Positions 20,878-29,563 of a stretch of DNA of 64,000 bases are shown in pieces. The notes under the pieces were generated by a model. The model was given only the letters and a program-made list of their open reading frames with translations, was not told the DNA's origin and did no database searches. Both the position numbers and the translations under genes were made by a program. Numbering within the stretch: the stretch's first letter is position 1; each line of letters begins with the position of its first letter. The stretch comes from an uncultured Chloroflexota bacterium (GTDB taxonomy: Bacteria > Chloroflexota > Dehalococcoidia > Lucifugimonadales > UBA1127): the NCBI GenBank assembly GCA_913045315.1, contig CAJWQJ010000008.1:19942-83941 (forward strand). The letters are read 5' to 3'.

Positions 20878-21456
20878 CTAACGAAATTGAGCAGGTAAAA
20901 GTTCCCTTTGTTCAACTAATTGAAGACGAACAGACTCTCGCGCTCTACTTAAACGTGATTTTACTGTACCAATAGGTGTATCCAGAATAGTTGAAGTTTC
21001 CTCATAACTCATACCCTGTACATCAACAAGAATTAAAGCTAGTCTTTGATCTTCAGGTAAGTTTAAGAGAGCTTCTTGGATTATCCCTGAAAGTTCTTTA
21101 CGAATAGCGAAACTATCAGGAGATTCCAAGTTGCTTGTTAATACATATTCAGAAGTTTCTTCTATGACTTCGAGAGATTGGTTCTTTCGAATCCGTGGAG
21201 AACGAAGATAATCCCTACAAGCATTCGAAGCAATTCTGTATAGCCAAGCCCGAAAGTTACCTTCTTTAAACCGCCCTATGTTTTTATAGGCTGAAACAAA
21301 TGCTTCCTGAGTCATATCTTCTGCAGCAGAAGGGTCGCCTAGAATTCGGTAACATACGTTATATATCTGCCCTTGGTATTCTAGTACCAAGAGATTAAAT
21401 GCTTCGACATCACCATTTTTGCTGGCCTGAAGAAGTGTATTCTCATCCATTAGCAT
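20878..21456 (-). CDS. ECF RNA polymerase sigma factor (RpoE-like)
   Basis: Sigma-70 region 2 (DMTQEAFVSAYKNIGRFKEGNFRAWLYRIASNACRDYLR) and region 4 HTH. Confidence 0.92.
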   Translation of the reverse strand: MLMDENTLLQASKNGDVEAFNLLVLEYQGQIYNVCYRILGDPSAAEDMTQEAFVSAYKNIGRFKEGNFRAWLYRIASNACRDYLRSPRIRKNQSLEVIEETSEYVLTSNLESPDSFAIRKELSGIIQEALLNLPEDQRLALILVDVQGMSYEETSTILDTPIGTVKSRLSRARESVRLQLVEQRELLPAQFR

Positions 21457-21475
21457 CCACCAATAAGATTAGTTG

Positions 21476-21489
21476 GTGTAATCTTACAC
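21476..21489. promoter_or_regulatory. Perfect palindrome GTGTAA-TC-TTACAC upstream of the ECF sigma gene
   Basis: Direct reading; 20 nt upstream of the track start of the sigma gene. Confidence 0.4.
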
Positions 21490-21595
21490 TAAATTAGTTA
21501 TCTCGCATACTATCTCGGGTATTGAATAAACATTATACTCTATATATTAATGATACCCATTACCATTTAGAAATTTTTATTATCTGTTTATTTAT

Positions 21596-22138
21596 ATGAA
21601 AAAAATCATTATTGATACCATACAAACAATTTTAGCTGCCATTGCTGTTTTCCTTATATTACAAACATTAGTAGGTGGATCTAAGGTTGAGGGTGCCAGC
21701 ATGGAAGGCTCTTTACCTCATAATTCATATGTACTTGTAAATAAAATAAGCTATCTTCAACCAATGTTTTGGACAACCTCAAATTCAAAACTGACTGACT
21801 CGTCATATTTATTTAATCCACCGAAAAGAGGCGACATAATAGTTTTCAGTCCTCCATATCCAAACAATCCTGATTATGTAAAACGTGTAATTGCAATTCC
21901 TGGGGATAAAATCCATATAAAAAACGGAAGGATACTAATAAATGATACGATTTTACAAGAACCGTACGTATCAAATATAGGAAACTATAGCATGCATTCT
22001 ATTACAATCCCTCCTGGCAAAGTTTTTGTACTTGGAGACAATCGATCTTTCAGTGAAGATTCTCGTTCATTTGGCCCTATAGACAGACAAAATATTGTAG
22101 GTAAGGTTTGGTTTACAATTTGGCCAATAAATCAATAA
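21596..22138 (+). CDS. lepB: Signal peptidase I
   Basis: N-terminal TM, GASMEGSLPHNSYVLVNK, PKRGDIIVFSPP, VKRVIAIPGD, VLGDNRSFSEDSRSFG. Confidence 0.94.
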   Translation: MKKIIIDTIQTILAAIAVFLILQTLVGGSKVEGASMEGSLPHNSYVLVNKISYLQPMFWTTSNSKLTDSSYLFNPPKRGDIIVFSPPYPNNPDYVKRVIAIPGDKIHIKNGRILINDTILQEPYVSNIGNYSMHSITIPPGKVFVLGDNRSFSEDSRSFGPIDRQNIVGKVWFTIWPINQ

Positions 22139-22248
22139 TTTTTCACCTAAAATCTACTAGTAATTTTATTATGTCAAGTCTATGTTATTAATGGTTATAT
22201 CTTTACTAAGTAATGGTGGTTAATTTATATATCTGCTATCATATATTG

Positions 22249-22321
22249 GGCCGTTAGCTCAGCTTGGCAGAGCACCGGACTTTTAATCCGTGCGTCCAGG
22301 GTTCGAATCCCTGACGGCCCA
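22249..22321 (+). tRNA. tRNA-Lys (anticodon TTT)
   Basis: GGGCCGT...ACGGCCC acceptor pairing, GCTCAG D-arm, loop CTTTTAA, GGTTCGAATCC T-arm. Confidence 0.95.
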
Positions 22322-22374
22322 CATCGACAAAAATTACCTATCATAACTTTCCATATACAGGGGATAATTTAGTT

Positions 22375-23640
22375 GTGGAATCCTATTTGAAGTCAAAAAA
22401 AATTTTCTATGGATGGTGGCTTCTGGTTGGCTCTACAGGCGTAATGGTAATGCAAGGTGCATTCAACGCCTACGGTTTCCCAGTTTTTTTTGTCCCATTA
22501 GCTGCATCCTTAGGAACAAATAGGGGTTTACTATCAATGGCTTTTTCATTTAGTAGACTTGAAAGCAGCCTTCTTGGTCCATTTGAAGGATACCTTATAG
22601 ACAAACTAGGCCCAAGAAAAATTATGTACCTCGGATTTGCTATTTGGGGACTTGGTTTTCTCCTTTTTAGTAGAGTAAATTCAATAACAACATTCTTTAT
22701 GGTTTTCCCAATCATTGCACTTGGAGCTAGTCTTGCAGGATTTCTACCTGCAATTACTGCTGTTAACAATTGGTTCTCTAAGCGTAGAGCATTTGCAACT
22801 GGGATTACATCTGCAGGAGTAAATCTTGGGGGAATTTTAGTTGCTTTATTAGTACTAAGTATATCATCAATAGGATGGCAATCTACTTCATTTTTATTAG
22901 GGATAATAATATGGATCGCTGGATTCCCGTTGGCAAAAATTATTCGACATAAGCCCCAAGATTACGGTTATTTGCCTGATGGGGAATTGGATCCGGTAGT
23001 TTTAAATGAAAATCTAAGTAGTGACAATTATTTGCAAGTAGAAAGCTCCGATTTTTCATGGCAGCAAGCTTTAAAAACTCCAGCTTTCTGGTTACTTGCT
23101 TCCGCTCATGGATTTTCATTATTTATCGTTGGCACAGTTTCGATTCACCAAATGCCTCTTTTGGATGATGCTGGAATTACATTTGAAATGGCAGGAACCA
23201 TTGTTGCAATAATGACTGCTATTGCTATGGCAGGAAGGGTTTTAGGGGGATATCTAGGGGACAAATTTGGAAGGAAACTTATCCTTTTAGCATGCTTTAG
23301 TATGATGTCAATCGGTGTTTTATTATTAGCTACAACAAAAACCGTAAGTCAGTCTATACTTTATGCTTTTTTTTATGGACTAGGATACGGTGCACGAGCT
23401 CCAATACTAGTAGCTTTAAGGGGAGAATACTTTGGACCTAAAAACTTTGCAACAATCATGGGACTTTCTCAACCAATAATGGTTATTGGGACATTTTTTG
23501 GCCCTGTAGCCGCTGGATATGCATATGACTTGCAGGGAAGTTACACTACAATTTTTACCATAATTGCCGGACTTAACATGATAGGTGCAATTTTAGTATT
23601 TTTTATTAAACCACCTTCAATAAATGACTATCAATCTTAA
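22375..23640 (+). CDS. Major facilitator superfamily transporter (monocarboxylate/OFA-like)
   Basis: About 12 TM; FYGWWLLVGSTGVMVMQG start; MAGRVLGGYLGDKFGRK; GTG start. Confidence 0.88.
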   Translation: MESYLKSKKIFYGWWLLVGSTGVMVMQGAFNAYGFPVFFVPLAASLGTNRGLLSMAFSFSRLESSLLGPFEGYLIDKLGPRKIMYLGFAIWGLGFLLFSRVNSITTFFMVFPIIALGASLAGFLPAITAVNNWFSKRRAFATGITSAGVNLGGILVALLVLSISSIGWQSTSFLLGIIIWIAGFPLAKIIRHKPQDYGYLPDGELDPVVLNENLSSDNYLQVESSDFSWQQALKTPAFWLLASAHGFSLFIVGTVSIHQMPLLDDAGITFEMAGTIVAIMTAIAMAGRVLGGYLGDKFGRKLILLACFSMMSIGVLLLATTKTVSQSILYAFFYGLGYGARAPILVALRGEYFGPKNFATIMGLSQPIMVIGTFFGPVAAGYAYDLQGSYTTIFTIIAGLNMIGAILVFFIKPPSINDYQS

Positions 23641-23654
23641 GCACATTACAAAAC

Positions 23655-23765
23655 TTACAATAGCCTACAAATAGTCAACCCTATTATGAAACCAAAAAGT
23701 ATTGCAACTAAAGAAAAAGTAAAATCACTACTAAGTATTTTTTTCCAATAAATTTGTTTTTTCAT
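23655..23765 (-). CDS. Putative 36-aa single-TM micropeptide (not in ORF track)
   Basis: Hand translation MKKQIYWKKILSSDFTFSLVAILFGFIIGLTICRLL; directly follows the 133-aa membrane ORF on the same strand. Confidence 0.35.
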   Translation of the reverse strand: MKKQIYWKKILSSDFTFSLVAILFGFIIGLTICRLL

Positions 23766-23792
23766 GTATATTAAACACCACTCATATAAAAT

Positions 23793-24194
23793 TCATCTAT
23801 TTTTTCTAGCATCAATAAAACTTTTTATAAAAAATATCATTGCGAATAAAGAAGTTCCAATCATCACCAAAACTCTGATTAAGCCTACACCTCCATCGTC
23901 TAGTGACTTAGGCAACCTCATTCCAACTAGTGCTAATAAAATTACCATGGTAAACAATATTGCAACATGTGAAACAATCATATTCAAATGAGGTTTCCTA
24001 CTAGTTATGAAATAACATAAAAAAAGGATTATCCCAAAGACTACCGGAATTAATGCTGTCGGAGATGATAACTCAATATATCCCCAAAACCCCATAACTA
24101 TTAAGGATATTGAATTCAATAAATTTGCTCTAGTAGGATTCATTTTATATTCCTTTTTAAAATATTGTGTCTTTTCAATTATAGTATATATCAA
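23793..24194 (-). CDS. Hypothetical membrane protein, about 4 TM
   Basis: 133-aa ORF with four hydrophobic stretches; ATG at 24194 or an internal in-frame ATG. Confidence 0.6.
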   Translation of the reverse strand: MIYTIIEKTQYFKKEYKMNPTRANLLNSISLIVMGFWGYIELSSPTALIPVVFGIILFLCYFITSRKPHLNMIVSHVAILFTMVILLALVGMRLPKSLDDGGVGLIRVLVMIGTSLFAMIFFIKSFIDARKNR

Positions 24195-24208
24195 ATTTAT
24201 CTAAGGGG

Positions 24209-24493
24209 GTGACCAAATTCCACTTTATCATATAATTCACCCTCAATCAGCAGAAACCTGTTTCGGAGCACCTAATCCAGAAAATGAAAAAATGGATTTA
24301 TGGAGAGAGGTTGGAAAAAATGCTGAAGAAAACAATGTAGAAATTAAATTCTTCAAAGTAAATCCTACTAAACATACTTTTTTTTCTCCTACTAGATGCT
24401 AAAGATTATTCCGACATTGAAAAAACAATTGGCAAGTGTAAAAAAACAGGTGATTTTACAATAACACCAGTAACAGATCATACTTTTTTTTAA
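24209..24493 (+). pseudogene. Small protein gene interrupted by two compensating frameshifts (or indel errors)
   Basis: GTG start gives MTKFHFII; then the shifted frame gives IHPQSAETCFGAPNPENEKMDLWREVGKNAEENNVEIKFFKVNPTKHTFF; back in the first frame, LLDAKDYSDIEKTIGKCKKTGDFTITPVTDHTFF*. Second shift lies at a T8 run. Confidence 0.6.
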
Positions 24494-24569
24494 AAGTGAC
24501 CTCTAAGGAAATCGATACCACTTTTTTCAACCATTACTTATCTAGATTTCTCCAAAATAAAAAGAATTT

Positions 24570-24737
24570 CTACTTCTTTTTATTTTTACTTCTAAAAAAA
24601 GTGACTGAACCCATGATAATAACTAAAATTACTAAAGCCAAAAATATTATCAGTTCATCAGACGAACCCTTAGAATCACTTACAACATGTAAATTTATCT
24701 CATCCAAATGCCAACTATGAGCATGATTAATTTTCAC
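24570..24737 (-). CDS. Putative 55-aa single-TM protein (not in ORF track)
   Basis: GTG start with GAGGTG upstream; MKINHAHSWHLDEINLHVVSDSKGSSDELIIFLALVILVIIMGSVTFFRSKNKKK. Confidence 0.45.
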   Translation of the reverse strand: MKINHAHSWHLDEINLHVVSDSKGSSDELIIFLALVILVIIMGSVTFFRSKNKKK

Positions 24738-24875
24738 CTTTGCACCTCATGAATCATGAAAATTTTTCCATATGAATATTACTATAATTTTTTCTAGGTA
24801 GCGATTTCACGCCAAGACTGTTATTGTACACCACGTTTAATCTTAATTAGGGTAAACGATAAAGGAGATTGGCAT

Positions 24876-25796
24876 ATGGCAAAAAGCATTAAATGGGGAA
24901 TATCGATACCTCAAATCTTCCCTAACGCTACACCTGACATCGATTTCATCAAAAATTTCATTCTCAAGGCAGAAGAATTAGGGTATCACAGTCTATGGGT
25001 ACAAGAACACATCGAAGAGTATCAGCCTTCTATGGATCCTATAGGTTTATTAAATTTTGCCGCAACGCTTACCTCTAGAGTGAAAATGGGTACTTCTGTA
25101 CTTTTACCTATTTTTAGAAACCCTGTTCACCTTGCCAAATCACTTTCAACTTTAGATATAATGTCAAAAGGTCGTTTTATATATGGAGTTGGTTTAGGAG
25201 CACTACCAGAACAGTATTCATCCTTTGGTTTCAAAAATGAAAAGCGAGTTAAGCAATTCTTAGAAGGTTTACGTGTATTGAAATCTCTTTGGGTCCAAGA
25301 ATCAACAAGTTTTGACGGAGAATTTTGGAAATTAAACGAGGTTGCCATTTATCCTAAACCAGTACAGTCTCCCCATCCACCCATATGGTTTGGAGGTAGA
25401 CACCCTGATGCACTTAAAAGGGCTGTACTGAACGGAAATGGTTGGATTGGTGCAGGGGGATCTTCAACTGAAACATTCGTTCAGAATGTAAAGGACTTAA
25501 GAATAATCTTGGATAAAAATCAAGTTGATCCTGCAAAATTCCCTATTGCCAAAAGAGTATATATTGCACTGGACAATGACGAAAATCGAGCAATAAATAG
25601 ACTTGAGAAATGGTTTGCTGATAGATATAAAAATAATCGAGCAAAAGAGGTTTGCGTATGGGGCAACCCTGAGAAATGCATCCAGGGCTTAAACGATGTT
25701 ATTGAGGCAGGAGCTCAAATTATTCAACTTGATCCAGTATTTGATCAATTAGAACAAGTCGAAAGTCTAAAAAATGATGTTATCGATAAAACATAA
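24876..25796 (+). CDS. LLM-class F420-dependent oxidoreductase
   Basis: WGISIPQIFPNATPD, VKMGTSVLLPIFRNPVHLAKSLSTLD, PPIWFGGRHPDALKRA. Confidence 0.88.
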   Translation: MAKSIKWGISIPQIFPNATPDIDFIKNFILKAEELGYHSLWVQEHIEEYQPSMDPIGLLNFAATLTSRVKMGTSVLLPIFRNPVHLAKSLSTLDIMSKGRFIYGVGLGALPEQYSSFGFKNEKRVKQFLEGLRVLKSLWVQESTSFDGEFWKLNEVAIYPKPVQSPHPPIWFGGRHPDALKRAVLNGNGWIGAGGSSTETFVQNVKDLRIILDKNQVDPAKFPIAKRVYIALDNDENRAINRLEKWFADRYKNNRAKEVCVWGNPEKCIQGLNDVIEAGAQIIQLDPVFDQLEQVESLKNDVIDKT

Positions 25797-25901
25797 GTAA
25801 ATTGATTAAAGTTCTCCTATGTTCGTTTCAAATAAAATATTATAGAATATAATAGTGTAGTTCTACATTGAAATTGCTTTCACTTTTAAGGGGGTAGCAC
25901 A

Positions 25902-28205
25902 TTGACAACCATATCAGATAATCAATCCAAACGAGGACAAGAACACTATCGACTAGTAGGTGGAAGACCTATCCGACACGATGGTGTTGATAAAGTAACG
26001 GGTAGGGCAAAATATGCTGCAGATATAAAAATGGCAGGTGTAGTGCATGCTAAGCTTCTAAGGAGCCCTCATGCTCATGCAATTATTAAAAACATCGACA
26101 CCAGTAAAGCTCTTAAACTCGATGGCGTATTAGCTATAGTTACAGGACATGACATGCCTTTCGTTGCAGACCGAATGACCGATTTAGGCGAAGAAATGGG
26201 AAACTTACGATTGATTTCGGAAAATTGTCTTGCTCATGACAAAGTTTTATATCAAGGTCACGCGATAGCTGCAGTTGCAGCAAATGACATAAATATTGCC
26301 GAACAAGCGCTTAATCTAATTGAAGTTGATTATGAAGTTTTACAACCTGTTTTAAATGTCAAAGATGCGATGGCTGAGAATGCTCCTTTACTTTTTGAAA
26401 ACCGACTTAAAACTCAAGTCAGACTTAATTCAATATTAGACGAAAATGCTCCGGAAAAATTCAGCAATATTGCTTCTCACATTAATCTAGAAAGAGGTGA
26501 TATAGAAGAAGGCTTCAAAAACTCTGACATAGTGGTAGAACGAGAATACAATACTAAGATGGTCCATCAAGGATATATTGAACCACAAAGCTCTACTGCT
26601 TTCTGGTCACGAGATGATTACGTTACATTATGGACAAGCACCCAAGCTCCATTTGGAGTACGAGCAACAACTTCAGAATTATTAAATATACCTGAATCAA
26701 ATGTTAAAGTTGTCCCAATGGAAATTGGTGGAGGATTCGGGGGGAAAATTGGCACATACTTAGATCCTGTTGCCGCATTACTTTCAAAGAAAGTTGGACA
26801 TCCAGTTAAACTTTCTATGGGACGAAAAGACGTCTTTGAGGCAACGGGCCCAACTTCCGGAAGTCATATGCGAGCTAAAATTGGTGCTACAAAAGATGGA
26901 AAAATAAAAGCAGTTCAAATGTTTGTTGCTTTTGAAGCTGGAGCATATCCAGGTGCACCAGTTGCTGGTGGAACTAATTGCGTTCTTGGCCCTTATAAAG
27001 TTGAGAACTTCAAAATCGATGGGTACGATGTAGTTGTAAATAAACCCAAAACATCAGCATATCGAGCTCCTGGAGCACCTATTACAGCATTCGCTCTTGA
27101 ACCAGTAATAGATGAAATTGCTAAGAAACTCGATATGGACCCAATGGAATTTCGGCTCAAAAACGCCACTGAAGAGGGTGATAGGAATGTAAATGGTGTA
27201 GCTTATCAAAAGATTGGCTGCATCGAAGTGGAAGAAGCCATACTAGCTAGTGAACATTATAATTCACCCCTCGAAGGTCCTAACCGTGGAAGAGGTGTAG
27301 CAATGGGATATTGGGGTAATGCAGGCCTTCAATCTTCAGCTACAATAGTAGTAAATACAAACGGAACTATTAATCTAATAACTGGATCAGTTGACATAGG
27401 AGGAACAAGAGTTTCAGTCGCAATGCAAGCTGCTGAAATACTTGGCATTGAAACTGAAGATGTTACTCCTACTGTAGGTGATACTGACTCAATTGGCTGG
27501 ACGGGACTTACCGCTGGAAGTAGAACTGCTATGTCAACAGGACTAGCTGCTATAAATGCTGCCCATAAAATTATAGATGAAATGAAAACACGAGCTGCAA
27601 TTCTTTGGGAAACACAACCTGAAGATGTAGATTTCTCTGCTGGGAAATTCATATCAACTAAGAACACAGAAGACAAACTCACTTTTAAAGAACTTGCTGG
27701 AAAGATCATGACCACAGGTGGCCCAATTAGCGCATCTGCCTCCTCAAACCCATCCCATGTGGGAGTATCGTTTGCCGGACACATAGCAGATGTAGAAGTT
27801 GACCCAGATACTGGAAAAGTCACCCTGTTACGATATACAGCAGTACAAGATGTTGGACAAGCAGCTCATCTCAGCTATGTTGAGGGACAGATGCAAGGAG
27901 GAGCAGCTCAAGGAATTGGATGGGCATTAAACGAAGAGTATTTTTATAATGACCAAGGAACTATGGCTAATTCAACTTTCCTTGATTACCGAATGCCAAT
28001 TGCTCTCGACCTTCCAATGATAGAAACTATAGTCGTTGAAGTACCTAGCCCAGGTCATCCATTCGGGATTAGAGGCGTTGGTGAAGTTCCAATCGTGCCA
28101 CCAATGGCTACCATCGCTAATGCAATTGCAGATGCCGTCGGTGTGAGAATGACTGAATTGCCAATGAACCCTGGAGCAATCCTTGATGGGTTAAATAACA
28201 AATAA
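25902..28205 (+). CDS. Xanthine dehydrogenase/CO dehydrogenase-family molybdopterin-binding (large) subunit
   Basis: EIGGGFGGK, SAYRAPGAP, C-terminal RGVGEVPIVPPMATIANAI; TTG start. Confidence 0.92.
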   Translation: MTTISDNQSKRGQEHYRLVGGRPIRHDGVDKVTGRAKYAADIKMAGVVHAKLLRSPHAHAIIKNIDTSKALKLDGVLAIVTGHDMPFVADRMTDLGEEMGNLRLISENCLAHDKVLYQGHAIAAVAANDINIAEQALNLIEVDYEVLQPVLNVKDAMAENAPLLFENRLKTQVRLNSILDENAPEKFSNIASHINLERGDIEEGFKNSDIVVEREYNTKMVHQGYIEPQSSTAFWSRDDYVTLWTSTQAPFGVRATTSELLNIPESNVKVVPMEIGGGFGGKIGTYLDPVAALLSKKVGHPVKLSMGRKDVFEATGPTSGSHMRAKIGATKDGKIKAVQMFVAFEAGAYPGAPVAGGTNCVLGPYKVENFKIDGYDVVVNKPKTSAYRAPGAPITAFALEPVIDEIAKKLDMDPMEFRLKNATEEGDRNVNGVAYQKIGCIEVEEAILASEHYNSPLEGPNRGRGVAMGYWGNAGLQSSATIVVNTNGTINLITGSVDIGGTRVSVAMQAAEILGIETEDVTPTVGDTDSIGWTGLTAGSRTAMSTGLAAINAAHKIIDEMKTRAAILWETQPEDVDFSAGKFISTKNTEDKLTFKELAGKIMTTGGPISASASSNPSHVGVSFAGHIADVEVDPDTGKVTLLRYTAVQDVGQAAHLSYVEGQMQGGAAQGIGWALNEEYFYNDQGTMANSTFLDYRMPIALDLPMIETIVVEVPSPGHPFGIRGVGEVPIVPPMATIANAIADAVGVRMTELPMNPGAILDGLNNK

Positions 28206-28211
28206 ATTATA

Positions 28212-28254
28212 TCAAACTGAATAAGCTGCTCGAAATGTAGCTTGTTCAGTTTGA
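28212..28254 (+). promoter_or_regulatory. Intercistronic hairpin, 16-bp stem with one G-U, between the Mo-hydroxylase and reductase genes
   Basis: TCAAACTGAATAAGCT / AGCTTGTTCAGTTTGA, 11-nt loop; no U-tract follows. Confidence 0.6.
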
Positions 28255-28255
28255 A

Positions 28256-28975
28256 ATGAAAGTTGCAACAATGTCAGTTCTTGCAAAAATCACACGAATT
28301 CAGCAAGAAACCTCTCTTATTCGTTCCTTCAGGCTGGAATTAGAAGATAGTAGATTCTCTTTTCTGCCAGGTCAGTGGGTTGATTTCTACAAAGACATTG
28401 AAGGAGAACTTCGAGTGGCTGGCTATTCAATCATTTCACTTCCTTCCCAAAAAGGATTTATCGATTTGGCTGTGAAGAAAATTGGAACAAATCCTGTTAC
28501 AAAATATTTACATGATGGTGTAAAACTTGGTGATACAGTTTACGTCGATGGTGGATATGGAGATTTCTTTTTCACAAAGGATATGGGAACTTCAGTAGTT
28601 TTAATCAGTGGTGGAATAGGTGTAACCCCCTTACTTGGGATATTACGATACATTCAGGATGAAGCACCAGAAGTACAAGCAACTATGCTTTATAGTGCTA
28701 AATCACAAGAAGAATTTCTGTTTCATAATGAATTCTTAGAAATCGAAAATAAAAACGAAAATATAAATTGCATATTTACCATAACTCAATCCGATAATTT
28801 AAAAAAATGGAATGGTAGTATAGGCAGAATTGATATGGATTTAATTAATAGAACTAACCTCAAGCCAGAAACAATCTTCTACATTTGTGGTCCTCCTGCC
28901 ATGGTTGAGGACTTACACAAACTTTTACTCTCAAATAAAATCCCCAGTGATCGTATTTATACTGAAACGTGGTAA
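28256..28975 (+). CDS. Ferredoxin-NAD(P)+ reductase-family flavoprotein
   Basis: FLPGQWVDFY, RVAGYSIISLP, ISGGIGVTPLLGILRY, YICGPPAMVEDL. Start may be the internal ATG at 28271. Confidence 0.88.
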   Translation: MKVATMSVLAKITRIQQETSLIRSFRLELEDSRFSFLPGQWVDFYKDIEGELRVAGYSIISLPSQKGFIDLAVKKIGTNPVTKYLHDGVKLGDTVYVDGGYGDFFFTKDMGTSVVLISGGIGVTPLLGILRYIQDEAPEVQATMLYSAKSQEEFLFHNEFLEIENKNENINCIFTITQSDNLKKWNGSIGRIDMDLINRTNLKPETIFYICGPPAMVEDLHKLLLSNKIPSDRIYTETW

Positions 28976-28978
28976 TAA

Positions 28979-29512
28979 ATGCTATTACTCAACATGATAA
29001 ATGCTGCCAGATTAAACAAAAACTATTATCAAAAAATAGCTTTGGATATCGAATCTACTACTAAGGCATTTATGATAGTCATTCTAATGTCAATTGCTGC
29101 AAGCATGGGAATATTTAGGCCTACTACATTATCTGAACTTTTTGGATCAATCATTATTACCATACTTTTATGGATGCTATGGGTATTTATAGTATACAAT
29201 TTAAGCAATTTATTTCTACGAAAAGCCGAGCAGGTTAGAAGTTGGGGTTCATTATTTCGAACCCTTGGAGTAGCTCAATCTCCCGGAGCATTGCATATGA
29301 TAGGAGCTTTCATTTCTCCCGAACTAATTGCTATTGGTGACTCTATAAGTTATTTCCTCGTATGGATTATAATAGGTTGGCAGATTTCATGTTCTTTGTA
29401 TGGTATTTATTCACTTATTGAAGAAAGTTACTCAATCAAAACCGCTGCAGGAATTACATTCGGTAGTTATATCCCTTTCGTAGCAATAATTCTATTATTA
29501 ACAAGAATATAA
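28979..29512 (+). CDS. Yip1-family membrane protein
   Basis: Multi-TM with LGVAQSPGALHMIGAF pattern. Confidence 0.65.
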   Translation: MLLLNMINAARLNKNYYQKIALDIESTTKAFMIVILMSIAASMGIFRPTTLSELFGSIIITILLWMLWVFIVYNLSNLFLRKAEQVRSWGSLFRTLGVAQSPGALHMIGAFISPELIAIGDSISYFLVWIIIGWQISCSLYGIYSLIEESYSIKTAAGITFGSYIPFVAIILLLTRI

Positions 29513-29546
29513 AAAAGAGTGCGTTTTATAAAACGCACTCTTTTTT
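29511..29546. terminator. Bidirectional rho-independent terminator
   Basis: Perfect palindrome AAAAAAGAGTGCGTTTTATAAAACGCACTCTTTTTT between convergent genes. Confidence 0.9.
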
Positions 29547-29563
29547 ATATTTATTTCAGGCAA

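Noticed and set aside
24496-24720. 74-aa plus-strand ORF
   Set aside because: Low-complexity translation; the opposite strand carries a more protein-like 55-aa TM ORF with an RBS.
27329-27823. 164-aa minus-strand ORF opposite the molybdenum subunit gene
   Set aside because: Shadow ORF of a well-supported CDS.
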